Assembly: GCA_963843805.1 (NCBI GenBank)
Contig: CAWJLY010000009.1
Coordinates: 806,001 to 870,000 of the forward strand
Reading direction: 5' to 3'
From: Ideonella_A sp963843805
GTDB lineage: Bacteria > Pseudomonadota > Gammaproteobacteria > Burkholderiales > Burkholderiaceae_C
Length of the DNA: 64,000 bases
A program made the translations under genes and the position numbers. Under the pieces are notes generated by a model. The model did not search any database, had not been told where the DNA came from, and saw nothing but the letters and a program-made list of their open reading frames with translations. Below are positions 24,083 to 32,751 of the stretch, in pieces. Within the stretch, counting starts at the first letter, position 1. Each line of letters opens with the position of its first letter.

Positions 24083-25348
24083 TCAAGCGCGTTTGGCATT
24101 CGGTTCGGCATCGAGGATGGAGCCGAACTGCGCTTGCAGCACCAACTCCGGAGCAAGCACTGAGCCGGCCCCGGGCATCACGTCGAGCGCAGCGGGCTGG
24201 GCCTGTTGCCACGCTGCTTCGATCAGCGTTCGCACGCTGTTGGCGCTGTGATCCCAGGAACAGCTGGCGACGGTGCTGCGCATCTGCTGGAGGCGCTCCC
24301 GTCGGCAATCGTCCGACTCGCTGAGCAGATCCTCACAGGCGCGGATAAAGGCGTCGCTTGTCTCGGCGATCTCGACAGCCTGGCCATACAGCGCTTTCAC
24401 ATCGTGAATCGCCGTACTCACGACCGGTTTTTCGCCGGCCATGTATTCCAGGGTTTTGGTTGGGCTGATGAAACGCGTCGACGCATTCCTCGCAAACGGC
24501 ACCAGGCAAATGTCCCAACCAGCAAGAAGATGTGGCAGCAACTCATAGGTCTGCATCCCCAGCCAATGGATGTTGTGCATCGACGGCAGCATGCCGGGAT
24601 CGATCTTGACGACCGGTCCGACCATCACGATCTGCCATTCGGGGTGGGCACTTGCAATCGCGCCGATCAGGTCGAGATCCAGGCGCTCGTCGATGACGCC
24701 GAAAAATCCCAGACGCGGGTGAGAAAGTGCTCCCTGAAGCTGGCAAGCGTTTCGGGCTTCTGCGCTGTCGGCGTTCACACGCTGCGGTGCGAAGTGCGCG
24801 GCGTCGACCGAACTGGGAATGCAGTGGATGTTCTGGTGCAGACTGCGCTTGGCTTCGTACAAGGAAGGTCCGCCGGTAAAAACGACATCGGCCCGGTCAA
24901 AAAGCATGCGTTCGCGTTGTATCAGCTGCGCTGGGGCGTGCAGGAATGCAGCGAGTTCGTCCATGCAGTCGTAGACGACACAACGCGGTGTCAGGGCATC
25001 GACCAGCGGCAAGGCCATCGGCGTGTAGAGCCAGCAGATGGCGTGTTCGATGTGATGGCTTGCAACGTACGCTCGCAGCAGCGGTTCGAGCACAGGCAAC
25101 TGGTCATCGTGGAAACCGGCGTGTGCGACCGGAGTGTGCGGCACAACAACGGTGACACCCGGGCACGGCGTGTGGAACTTCAGGTGAGGGGGGTCGGGTG
25201 TGAATACCGGCTCCTCGACGAAGATCACAGGCCAACGGCTGGCCAGGCGAGACAACAAGTGCTGCGGTCGCTGAAAGACAAAACCCCAGCGAAGGTGCGA
25301 GAGAACGATCAGAGGAACAGAGCTTTCGGCTTGGGAGGGCAGCTTCAT
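24083..25348 (-). CDS. Glycosyltransferase, GT-B fold, paralogue of the fusion protein's GT half
   Basis: A 421-residue protein starting MKLPSQAESS. It shows LIVLSHLRWGFVFQRPQHLL, FVEEPVF, CVVYDCMDELAAF, FFGVIDERLDLDLIG, MVGPVVKIDPGMLP and NIHWLGMQTYELLPHLL. The same blocks occur in the same order in the GT domain of the protein at 19217-21742, so the two arose by duplication. The C-terminal TKTLEYMAGEKPVVSTAI is the donor-binding region. It is the first gene of the minus-strand series GT-amidohydrolase-GT4. ATG 25348 is preferred over an upstream in-frame codon at 25417, which would add a basic, unconserved leader. Acceptor and donor are unknown. Confidence 0.88.
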   Translation of the reverse strand: MKLPSQAESSVPLIVLSHLRWGFVFQRPQHLLSRLASRWPVIFVEEPVFTPDPPHLKFHTPCPGVTVVVPHTPVAHAGFHDDQLPVLEPLLRAYVASHHIEHAICWLYTPMALPLVDALTPRCVVYDCMDELAAFLHAPAQLIQRERMLFDRADVVFTGGPSLYEAKRSLHQNIHCIPSSVDAAHFAPQRVNADSAEARNACQLQGALSHPRLGFFGVIDERLDLDLIGAIASAHPEWQIVMVGPVVKIDPGMLPSMHNIHWLGMQTYELLPHLLAGWDICLVPFARNASTRFISPTKTLEYMAGEKPVVSTAIHDVKALYGQAVEIAETSDAFIRACEDLLSESDDCRRERLQQMRSTVASCSWDHSANSVRTLIEAAWQQAQPAALDVMPGAGSVLAPELVLQAQFGSILDAEPNAKRA

Positions 25349-25561
25349 TGGAACGATCAGGGGACGGCACGGCGCCTTCCTCTCCCTGGCAATCGCCGTG
25401 CCGCCACGGCATGGCAACCGAAATTCGTCGATTCGCGCATGTCGTCGCCGCCTGGGTTATGAGCATGCCAATCGCTTTTGCAAGACCTCGGCACGTCGAT
25501 TGCCGAAGGCTCGACGTTGCCGCTTGACGGCCGCACCCTCTACTGATCCAAAGGAGTCTTC

Positions 25562-26050
25562 ATGAGTTCGATCAATTCCGTCTTCAATTCCGTGATCCTG
25601 GTTGCAGCCTCAGTCGCGCTGCAGACTGCCCACGCGGCCGATGAGAAGTTCGTCGAGAAAGCCGCGCTTGGCGGCATGGCGGAAGTCGCCGCAGGCGAGG
25701 TGGCCAAGACAAAAGGATCGAGCGATGCGGTCAAGCAATTTGGCGCGCAGATGGTGACCGACCACAGCAAGGCCAACGACGAGCTGAAAGCAATCGTCAG
25801 CAACAAGGGAATGTCAGCGCCGACCGAACTGGATAACGCGCACAAGAAGGCGGTTGCGAAACTGGAGGGCAAATCAGGCAAGGACTTCGACAAGGCCTAC
25901 AAATCCCAGATGGTGTCCGACCACAAGGCGACCATCAGCTTGTTCGAGAAGGAGGCCAAATCGGGGAAGGATCCTGAACTGAAGGCCTTTGCCAGCAAGA
26001 CATTGCCCGACCTGAAGCATCACCTTGAAATGGCACAAGCCATGAAGTAA
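25562..26050 (+). CDS. Exported DUF4142 protein
   Basis: A 162-residue protein with a signal peptide (hydrophobic SVILVAASVALQTAHA, cleavage after AHA). The mature part is a four-helix, ferritin-like DUF4142 domain: KFVEKAALGGMAEVAAGEVA, QFGAQMVTDHSKANDEL, YKSQMVSDHKATISLFEKEA and LPDLKHHLEMAQ. The conserved His residues in TDHSKAN, SDHK and KHHLE are present. Function in the family is not established; links to envelope stress and exopolysaccharide have been proposed. AAAGGAG at about 25550 gives a strong ribosome site. It is divergent from the glycan cluster and monocistronic, as the following gene is on the other strand. Confidence 0.9.
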   Translation: MSSINSVFNSVILVAASVALQTAHAADEKFVEKAALGGMAEVAAGEVAKTKGSSDAVKQFGAQMVTDHSKANDELKAIVSNKGMSAPTELDNAHKKAVAKLEGKSGKDFDKAYKSQMVSDHKATISLFEKEAKSGKDPELKAFASKTLPDLKHHLEMAQAMK

Positions 26051-26148
26051 CCGGCGGCTCGACATTCGCCCCGTGGAATCCGAGGCGCTGATCGCGGGGG
26101 GCAGGCGCGTTCAGCTCTTGCCGGCGGGGCCCAGATATCGATTCGGTA

Positions 26149-27402
26149 TCAATAAGCCAGCAGTTCTCCAACCGGCTTGAGACCTTCCACCCTGTCGCAG
26201 ACCGTCTTGACGACCATCAGGATGGGCACCCCCAGCAGCAGACCCCACACCCCCCATAGCCACGCGAACAACAGCACGGTGATGAATACCACGACGGGGT
26301 TCATTCTGCTGGCTCTGCCCATCAGCCATGGACCCAGCAGGTTGCCATTGATCGTGCGGACGGCAAACGAGGCGGCACAAATCGCCAACGCCATCTCGAG
26401 TGTGCCGAATTGCTCGAAAGCCACCACCCCTGCGCCCACGCCCACCAGCAGCGCGCCCACGTAGGGAACGAGATTGGTAACCGCAGCGACCACACCCCAG
26501 ACGGCGGACTGTTTCAGTCCGAACGCATAAAAGACCAGCCAGGTCGATACACCGACAATGGCGCTCATGGCCAGCTGCAGCAGAAGGTATCGCTGGATCT
26601 GATCGTTGATCTCGTTGAGGGTTTCGATCGTCACCTTCTTCTGGCTGAGCTGGGGGCCGGCAATCCGGACCATTTTGCGACGAAACGCCGAGCCTGACGC
26701 GACCAGGAACAGCGCAATGAAGATCATTGCCAGCATCTGTCCCATGAGGATGAGGACGCCCAGCGAGCCACTCAACAGATAGGCCCGCAGGTCAAAGCGC
26801 GGCCTGACAGATGGCGAGACCGCATCTTTGTCGGAAGCGCCGGCGACCGCCGGGGGGCTGGTCCGCGTTCGCCGCTCGGCGGTCGAACGCACCGTGCCGT
26901 CGGTCTCCACACCTTGCGGGGTTGATGTCGGCACGCCGGCTGGCGCGCTGGCTGGCGGTTCGGCTGGCGCGGTTGCGACCGCCTCGATCTCAGCCACTGC
27001 ACGTTCGACCTTCTTCAAGGTCGACTCTGTGGCTGACTTGCGCTGCATCAGCTCCTTCATCTTGGCCGTCACCGGGGGCAGGGTATCGAGGAGCGCGTCC
27101 GCCTGATCGCTGAGCGCCCAGACGCCCCAGCCGGCGAGGCCGAGCACCGTGCTCAGCACGAGGCCGGCGCCCAACAGGCGTGGAACGCGCCACCGCTCGA
27201 GTTGCACGGCCAGGGGTGTCACCGCATAGCTCAGCAAAACCCCCATCAGCACAGGGATGAGCACCGGTTTGGCCCATTGCAGGGCAAACAGGGTCGCCAC
27301 GGTCGCCAAGATGACCAGCGCCACGAGTTGCACCGAGGATGCAATGCTTGCCGGGACGGGCCCGATCGGATCGCGGCTCGGAGGGGGTGTCGCTTCTTCC
27401 AT
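26149..27402 (-). CDS. AI-2E family transporter (PF01594)
   Basis: A 417-residue inner-membrane protein. Helices near the N-terminus (LVALVILATVATLFALQW, VLMGVLLSYAVTPLA) are followed by a long polar insert (~120-220) rich in Pro, Ala, Ser and Thr. The family core comes next: FLVASGSAFRRKMVRIAGP, INDQIQRYLLLQ, WGVVAAVTNLVPYVG, FAVRTINGNLLGPWLMGRA, NPVVVFITVLLF and GVPILMVVKTVCDRVE. ATG 27402 is chosen since upstream codons add only a Pro/Arg leader. The family includes putative AI-2 exporters and Na+/H+ antiporters; function here is open. Confidence 0.9.
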   Translation of the reverse strand: MEEATPPPSRDPIGPVPASIASSVQLVALVILATVATLFALQWAKPVLIPVLMGVLLSYAVTPLAVQLERWRVPRLLGAGLVLSTVLGLAGWGVWALSDQADALLDTLPPVTAKMKELMQRKSATESTLKKVERAVAEIEAVATAPAEPPASAPAGVPTSTPQGVETDGTVRSTAERRTRTSPPAVAGASDKDAVSPSVRPRFDLRAYLLSGSLGVLILMGQMLAMIFIALFLVASGSAFRRKMVRIAGPQLSQKKVTIETLNEINDQIQRYLLLQLAMSAIVGVSTWLVFYAFGLKQSAVWGVVAAVTNLVPYVGALLVGVGAGVVAFEQFGTLEMALAICAASFAVRTINGNLLGPWLMGRASRMNPVVVFITVLLFAWLWGVWGLLLGVPILMVVKTVCDRVEGLKPVGELLAY

Positions 27403-27730
27403 GTTGTCGGCTGGTTGGGCATGCGGTGTTGGCCTCCGGACTTGCGGTCGGGAAGCCGGTCGGCTCGCTTGAAGATCAGCGGGCCTGCGGACTTGTGATG
27501 CGCTCCTCGGTGGCAATCGACGAGCCTGCCATTCTCCGCTCTGAATAATGCCAAGACTTCCTGCCCGTCGCGGTGCCGGCCTCCGACGCCGGTGCGTTCA
27601 CGCTGCACCAATGGCCGGGCCAGACGAAAGACGCGCTGCGGAGCAGCGTTGCACCGGTTCGCGCTCTTCGGATGCAGTCGTTTTGCCGCGTCGTCATACC
27701 GCCCAACCGTGGCATTTACTTGGCCGGCGG
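27403..27730. other. Intergenic stretch without a supported gene
   Basis: This 328-base stretch lies between the AI-2E gene and the upstream carboxymuconolactone-decarboxylase-like gene, both on the minus strand. The open frames in it are short, Arg/Pro-rich and show no family motif or good ribosome site. It presumably carries the AI-2E promoter, but I see no clear -10/-35 or terminator hairpin. Confidence 0.5.
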
Positions 27731-28276
27731 TCAGCTGGTTGGATCCGCGCCGACTCCAAGGGCAACCAGAAAGCGCGACACGAGGTTGTAGCCAGCGATC
27801 ACGCCGACCACTTCGACGACCGCTTGCTCGCTGCCGAGCGCGGCCTGTACTGCCGCGAATGTGGGGTCGGCGACGTGGATGGCCCGTGTCATCTCCGTCG
27901 ACAGCCGCAGCACGGCGCGGTCGATGTCGTCGAACAGGACCGCATCGTCGACCGCCTTGATCGGATCCTCAAGCGCCAGCAACTGTTCGGCAGTGCCGCC
28001 GGCTGCGAGGAAGGCTGCTCCGTGCTGCTCGAACTGATACCTCGCACCGTTCAGACTGCCAACCGAGCACGCCACCAATTCACGCAAGCGCGCAGAGAGC
28101 AGCATCCCGCTCATCTTGATACCGCCGAAAAAGCCGTCCCACGCGGCGGCGAGTGCCGGACTGTGCAGCAGCATCCGGTCGACATCCAGTAGCTTGCCCC
28201 CGCGTTTGTCGCGCAGGTAGCTGACGAACTCGGACGGAGCAGCAATATCTTCAGGGGTATAGGGTAGTCGGGGCAT
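27731..28276 (-). CDS. Carboxymuconolactone decarboxylase / AhpD-like protein
   Basis: A 181-residue protein with the AhpD-like all-helical fold pattern: LLHSPALAAAWDGFFGG, LLSARLRELVACSVGSLNGARYQFEQH (shown as RLRELVACSVG and ARYQFEQHG), and a C-terminal AVVEVVGVIAGYNLVSRFLVALG. The usual CxxC of AhpD is reduced to a single Cys in ELVACSVGS, while the following EQHG His is kept. Peroxidase activity of the classical kind is therefore doubtful; the fold also serves decarboxylases and peroxidase-related proteins of unknown function. ATG 28276 matches the usual N-terminus MPRLPY. It is isolated and points away from the PdxA2 operon. Confidence 0.85.
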   Translation of the reverse strand: MPRLPYTPEDIAAPSEFVSYLRDKRGGKLLDVDRMLLHSPALAAAWDGFFGGIKMSGMLLSARLRELVACSVGSLNGARYQFEQHGAAFLAAGGTAEQLLALEDPIKAVDDAVLFDDIDRAVLRLSTEMTRAIHVADPTFAAVQAALGSEQAVVEVVGVIAGYNLVSRFLVALGVGADPTS

Positions 28277-28717
28277 GTTTAAAGTTAAGAATGGAAGGCC
28301 GGCAGCCGGCATTGAGAGTCGGAATCAAGACCGTGCAGTGCGGCGGGCAGCGACGCATTGGCAGTTGTTTGGTTTGCATGTCGGCATGTGCTGCACCTGA
28401 TTTTGAGCTCCCTTCGCGCGCTCGGCTTGATGGGCGTCGGTGGCAACGCACGATGATGGTGTCCAGTCCGCTTGACCGCTCGATGATTGGCCCATGCGCA
28501 TCGATTGCCCCTTGAGTTAATGAGCGCTGCGCGACTTGATCGAAGCTGAGCCTGCGCGCGCACTGGTTCGCGGGAAGTGCTGGCCGGTCACACCATGCCC
28601 TATTCGCCGTCGCTGAACGCGAGTGGGTGAAAACCCCTGATTGTTTTTGAGATATTTTGGAATAAAGTGAAAGCAAGTGACAAATCAGCCATGGCTTTTC
28701 AAGCTCAAAGACACACA
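28277..28717. other. Divergent intergenic region upstream of the pdxA2 operon
   Basis: This 441-base region lies between divergently transcribed genes. No open frame in it has a recognisable motif. The last ~60 bases before pdxA2 (28638-28690) are markedly AT-rich, with TTGTTTTTGAGATATTTTGG and AATAAAGTGAAAG, and probably hold the operon promoter and the binding site of the DeoR-type regulator encoded at 33676-34488. TGATT at 28638 and AATCA at 28683 form a loose inverted pair. No precise operator is claimed. Confidence 0.45.
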
Positions 28718-29749
28718 ATGACCGCACCGCGCATCGCGATCACGATGGGAGACCCGGCCGGGATCGGGCCGGAGATCATCTTGAAAGCCGCCGTTCAATT
28801 GCAGTCGCGGATCGAGGCGGGCGAACTGCAGTTGCTCGTCATCGGCTGTGGACATACCTACCGTCGGACAGCCGACTCGCTGTCGATCATGGACGGCGGC
28901 ATCCAGTTCGTTGGCGCCAGTCATGGCGCGCCTTGGCCGGCTCTGGGATTCATCGAGGCCGGACCGGCTACGGCCGAGATCCAGCCCGGTGTGGTATCGA
29001 CCGAAGCCGGCCGGCTGGCCTACAACGCGATCGACATTGCGGTGAAACTGGCGATGAGTGGCGAGATCCAGGCGATTTGCACCGCTCCGTTGAACAAGGA
29101 AGCGTTGAATGCCGCCGGGCATCATTTCAGCGGTCACACCGAGCTGTTGGCCGAGCTGACCGGCGCGCGTGACTCGGTAATGATGCTGGCACACGGAAAC
29201 ATGCGCGTCAGCCACATTTCAACCCACACGGCATTGAGCAACGTACCGAGCCGGGTGACGCCTGAGCGCGTGCGTCGCGTCGTCGAGTTGACCAGCGCCG
29301 CGCTGCGCCGCCTGGGCATCGCGCAGCCCCGGATAGCGGTGGCGGCCCTGAATCCGCACGCGGGTGAGGGCGGCCTGTTCGGTCGCGAAGACCTCGATGT
29401 GACCATGCCGACGCTGGCTGCGCTGAAAGCCGAAGGCCACGATGTTCACGGCCCGGTGCCCGGTGACACCATTTTCGTCAAGCTGCGTGCCGGCCAGTAC
29501 GACGCAGTCGTCGCGATGTATCACGATCAGGGCCACATTCCAGTCAAGCTGCTTGGTTTCCATGTCGACCCTGCCACCGGCAACTGGGACTCGCTCAGCG
29601 GCGTCAACGTGACGCTGGGCCTGCCGATTGTGCGCACTTCGGTCGACCATGGAACCGCTTTCGACATCGCCGGCAAAGGAATCGCGAGTGCGATGAGCCT
29701 GGTCGAGGCGGTCGACTACGCTATCCAGTTGGCCGGTGGCCGATCCTGA
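28718..29749 (+). CDS. pdxA2: PdxA-family 4-phosphoerythronate/threonate dehydrogenase (PdxA2 type)
   Basis: A 343-residue NAD-dependent decarboxylating dehydrogenase. It has MGDPAGIGPEIILKA at the N-terminus, CTAPLNKEAL, the metal His regions HFSGHTELLA and ALNPHAGEGGLFG, then MYHDQGHIPVKLLGF and TSVDHGTAFDIAG. PdxA makes pyridoxal precursors, but this copy is first in an operon with a DUF1537 kinase, TRAP transporter and lactonase. That context fits PdxA2, which oxidises 4-phospho-D-threonate or 4-phospho-D-erythronate and decarboxylates it to dihydroxyacetone phosphate. ATG 28718 is preferred; ATG 28691 is possible. It lacks the ksgA/surA neighbours of biosynthetic pdxA. Confidence 0.88.
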   Translation: MTAPRIAITMGDPAGIGPEIILKAAVQLQSRIEAGELQLLVIGCGHTYRRTADSLSIMDGGIQFVGASHGAPWPALGFIEAGPATAEIQPGVVSTEAGRLAYNAIDIAVKLAMSGEIQAICTAPLNKEALNAAGHHFSGHTELLAELTGARDSVMMLAHGNMRVSHISTHTALSNVPSRVTPERVRRVVELTSAALRRLGIAQPRIAVAALNPHAGEGGLFGREDLDVTMPTLAALKAEGHDVHGPVPGDTIFVKLRAGQYDAVVAMYHDQGHIPVKLLGFHVDPATGNWDSLSGVNVTLGLPIVRTSVDHGTAFDIAGKGIASAMSLVEAVDYAIQLAGGRS

Positions 29750-29875
29750 CAAGAGGCGTCCCAGCTTCCACCGGTCGGCATGCGTGACTCCAGCAGCCGA
29801 CTGTTTTCGATCCCCGGCGAAGCCCGCCACCCAACGAGCCGTGGATTGCGGCATGCCATACCACAGGAGACACCC

Positions 29876-30877
29876 TTGAAAAACAAATCGTTCCACTTGA
29901 CCGCATTTGCCTTGTCGTCCGCGCTGATCGCCACGATGCCGGCCCATGCTGCTGACTTCGAGTGGAAGTTCTACACCTATTTCGCAGCCAACGACAAACC
30001 CACCGAACTGCACAAGGCATTCGCCGAGGACGTGGCCAAGGCCAGCAAGGGGCGGCTGAAAATCACTGTGTTCGCGTCGGGCGAACTGCCTTACAAGGCT
30101 GCCGACGTGCTGCGCGCCGTCGCCACCGACCAGGTGCAGATGGGCGATGTGGCGCTCGGATTCGTGGCCGGCGATGTGCCGGAACTCAATGCATTCGCGA
30201 TGCCGTTCGCCTGCACGTCGATGGAAAAGTTCTACGACAAGGCGGCACCTGCCGTCGCGGCCGATGTCGAAAGCGTACTGATGAGCAAGTTCAAGACCCA
30301 CGCCGTCATGCAGTGGGTGATGCCTCCGCAGCAGCTGTGGCTGGTCAAGCCGGTCAGCAACATCGATGGCCTGAAGAACCTGAAGGTGCGCTCGTGGAAC
30401 CGGGAGCAGGCCGACATGATGAAGCTGCTCGGCGGCTCGGGCGTCACCATCACGCCGGCTGAAGTGATCCCGGCCCTGCAACGTGGGGTTGTCGACGGCG
30501 CCTTCACGGCCGCTGTCCCGGCACTCGACTGGAAGTTCAATGAAGTGACCAAGATGGGCTACATGATGAACCTGACCCTGGCGCACCAGGTGGTCGCCGT
30601 CAACGACCAGGCGCTTGGCAAGCTGCCCGCAGACCTGCGCCAGCTGGTACTCGACAAGACCAAGGAGTGGACACCGAAATACCGGCAGGCATTGATCGAC
30701 GCTGACAAGACGGCCCGCAAGACGCTGACGGACAAGGGTGTGACACTGCTCGAACCGACGTCACAGGAAATGGAAAAGTTGCGCACCGTGACGCATCCGA
30801 TGTGGGCCGAATGGAGCACCAAGAACGGTCTGGTCGCCCAGCGCATGCTGGCGACTGCTGCCGACGCCTGCCGTTGA
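29876..30877 (+). CDS. TRAP transporter substrate-binding protein (DctP family)
   Basis: A 333-residue periplasmic protein with signal peptide LTAFALSSALIATMPAHA. The DctP fold is shown by WKFYTYFAANDKPTELHKAF, VFASGELPYKAADVLRAVA, QVQMGDV and NLKVRSWNREQADMM with the substrate-binding Arg. ALQRGVVDGAFT and the C-terminal KEWTPKYRQALIDADK follow. The start is TTG 29876, placed by CAGGAGA at about 29864; the nearest ATG in frame is inside the signal region. Likely ligand: D-threonate, erythronate or their lactone, inferred from the operon. It lies 126 bases after pdxA2 and 19 before the small permease. Confidence 0.88.
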   Translation: MKNKSFHLTAFALSSALIATMPAHAADFEWKFYTYFAANDKPTELHKAFAEDVAKASKGRLKITVFASGELPYKAADVLRAVATDQVQMGDVALGFVAGDVPELNAFAMPFACTSMEKFYDKAAPAVAADVESVLMSKFKTHAVMQWVMPPQQLWLVKPVSNIDGLKNLKVRSWNREQADMMKLLGGSGVTITPAEVIPALQRGVVDGAFTAAVPALDWKFNEVTKMGYMMNLTLAHQVVAVNDQALGKLPADLRQLVLDKTKEWTPKYRQALIDADKTARKTLTDKGVTLLEPTSQEMEKLRTVTHPMWAEWSTKNGLVAQRMLATAADACR

Positions 30878-30896
30878 TATCAAGCGGAAAACGCAG

Positions 30897-31445
30897 ATGA
30901 TGTCGTGGTGGTTGCGCGTCGGCAAGGGCATGGATCGGCTCGGCGAGGTCTTTATCGCGGCATCTTCGGTGATGCTGATGCTGATGCTGGTGCTGCTTGG
31001 CGCGGAGATCGGGGATCGGGCGCTGTTCAAGAGTTCGACGCAGATTGCCGATGAATACAGCGGTTACCTGTTTACCTGGATGACATTGTGCTGCTTTCTC
31101 TATGCGCAGCGAAGCGACCGCTTTCTGCGCGTGGATGCGTTGCGCAATCGCCTCGGTCCGCGCGGCCAGGCGCTGGCTGACGGCATTGCGGCCGTGTTGG
31201 CCGCCGCGCTTACTGCTGTGCTGGTCTACGCCACCTGGTCGACATTCAAGGCAAGTCTTCAGTTCGGTTCGGTGTCGATCCAGCCATCGCAAACCCCGCT
31301 GGCCATTCCACAGGCCATCATGCCGTTCGGCCTGGCCCTGCTGACGCTGGCCTTCCTGCACAGCGGCGTGACCGCGCTGCTGCAGGCGCTCGGTCATCTC
31401 CCGCTTCCGACAGCCGCTGCCCCTGCGCCGGCTTTGCACGAATGA
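30897..31445 (+). CDS. TRAP transporter small permease (DctQ family)
   Basis: A 182-residue membrane protein with four helices, among them VMLMLMLVLLGAEIGDRALF and the family stretch IADEYSGYLFTWMTLCCFLYAQR (given as ADEYSGYLFTW and LCCFLYAQRS). This is the characteristic DctQ pattern A/SxExxGYxFxW. ATG codons occur at 30897 and 30900. The stop overlaps the large permease start (ATGA), so subunits are made together. It forms the membrane complex with DctM at 31442-32749, driven by a Na+ or H+ gradient. Confidence 0.87.
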   Translation: MMSWWLRVGKGMDRLGEVFIAASSVMLMLMLVLLGAEIGDRALFKSSTQIADEYSGYLFTWMTLCCFLYAQRSDRFLRVDALRNRLGPRGQALADGIAAVLAAALTAVLVYATWSTFKASLQFGSVSIQPSQTPLAIPQAIMPFGLALLTLAFLHSGVTALLQALGHLPLPTAAAPAPALHE

Positions 31446-32749
31446 GCTGGCAGGCTGCCCTGGCGGTCTACGCCGTCATGTTGGCCGGCTGCCTGGTCGG
31501 CGGCGTCGGCATCGGAGCGACCATCGGCCTGGTCGGGGTCGTCGGCATCACGATGGTCTCGGGAACGCAGCTGTGGCTCTCGCTGGGCGACATCGTCTGG
31601 AATACCACCAACACCTTCACGCTGGTATCGATTCCGTTGTTCGTGCTGATGGGCGAAATCATTCTGCGCAGCGGCATCGCCACGCGTTTCTATCGCGGCG
31701 TCGCGGTGCTGCTGCGGCGATTGCCCGGCGGGCTGGCGCAGACCAACATTGTGGGCTGCGCGATCTTTTCCGCCATCGCCGGCTCATCGGTCGCCACCGC
31801 GATGACGGTCGGCACCGTGGCGATTCCTGAAATGCGCAAGCATGGCTATGCCGACCAGTTGACGCTCGGCACCCTGACCGGTGGCGGTTGCCTCGGCATC
31901 CTGATCCCGCCGTCGATCCCGATGATCGTCTACGCGTCGATGACGCAGGTTTCGGTGATCGACCTGTTCATGGCCGGCGTGGTGCCGGGTCTGGCACTGG
32001 CCGCCATCTTCATGTTTTATGTGACGGTCCGGGTCTGGCTGAACCCGTCGCTGGCGCCGCGCGACCGCGAACCCGCGAGCGTCCATGCCATCGCCCGCGC
32101 CTCGCTCGACGCACTGCCGGTGATCGTGCTGATCGCCGCCGTCATCGGCGGCATGTATGCCGGGCTGGTGACGCCCACCGAGGCGTCGGCACTGGGCTGC
32201 CTGCTGGCGCTCGGATTGGCGCTGGCCTACCGCGAGCTGACGATCGAGCGGTTGAAGCTGGCGCTGCGCAACGCGTCAATCACCAGCGCGGTGGTGATGT
32301 TCATCACGCTGAATGCCCAGATCCTCAACTTTGCGGTCGTCACTTCCGGCATCGGCCAGGGGCTGGCCAGCGGGCTGGCGGCGCTTGGCCTCTCCGGTCT
32401 GCTCTTCTTTTGCATGCTGTTTGCGATCTATCTGGTCGTCGGCATGTTCATCGACGGCCTGTCGATCATGCTGCTGACCGTGCCATTGCTGTATCCGTCG
32501 TTCGTGGCAATGGGATTCGATGGCGTCTGGGTCGGGGTCATCATCGTTGTCTTCATCGAGCTCGGTGCGCTGACGCCGCCGATGGGCCTGAACCTGTTCG
32601 CGATCCAGTCCATTGCCAGCGACCGCAGCATCGGCGACGTCGCCCGCGCGTCGATGCCGTATATGTTGATGATCTCGGCGTTTGCATTCCTGCTGTATGC
32701 GTTTCCTTCGATCGCGCTGTGGCTTCCGACAATGATGAAGGCGGGCTAG
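31442..32749 (+). CDS. TRAP transporter large permease (DctM family)
   Basis: A 435-residue protein with about twelve helices. Signatures are VSIPLFVLMGEIILRSGIA, the serine-rich FSAIAGSSVATAMTVGTVAI, GGGCLGILIPPSIPMIVYA, GLVTPTEASALGCLLAL, and late ALTPPMGLNLFAIQSIA. These are the DctM elevator-domain motifs. It overlaps dctQ by four bases and is followed after two bases by the lactonase gene. Substrate specificity comes from the DctP protein. Confidence 0.92.
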   Translation: MSWQAALAVYAVMLAGCLVGGVGIGATIGLVGVVGITMVSGTQLWLSLGDIVWNTTNTFTLVSIPLFVLMGEIILRSGIATRFYRGVAVLLRRLPGGLAQTNIVGCAIFSAIAGSSVATAMTVGTVAIPEMRKHGYADQLTLGTLTGGGCLGILIPPSIPMIVYASMTQVSVIDLFMAGVVPGLALAAIFMFYVTVRVWLNPSLAPRDREPASVHAIARASLDALPVIVLIAAVIGGMYAGLVTPTEASALGCLLALGLALAYRELTIERLKLALRNASITSAVVMFITLNAQILNFAVVTSGIGQGLASGLAALGLSGLLFFCMLFAIYLVVGMFIDGLSIMLLTVPLLYPSFVAMGFDGVWVGVIIVVFIELGALTPPMGLNLFAIQSIASDRSIGDVARASMPYMLMISAFAFLLYAFPSIALWLPTMMKAG

Positions 32750-32751
32750 CG

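Noticed and set aside
24206..25462. 418-codon plus-strand frame over the glycosyltransferase
   Set aside because: Antisense to a gene with a clear paralogue and conserved motifs; no own motif.
28718..29749. Biosynthetic pdxA for vitamin B6
   Set aside because: The operon has a DUF1537 kinase, lactonase and TRAP genes and lacks surA/ksgA, favouring the catabolic PdxA2 type.
29219..30586. 455-codon minus-strand frame over pdxA2 and dctP
   Set aside because: Shadow frame rich in His, Arg and Gln; overlaps two clear genes.
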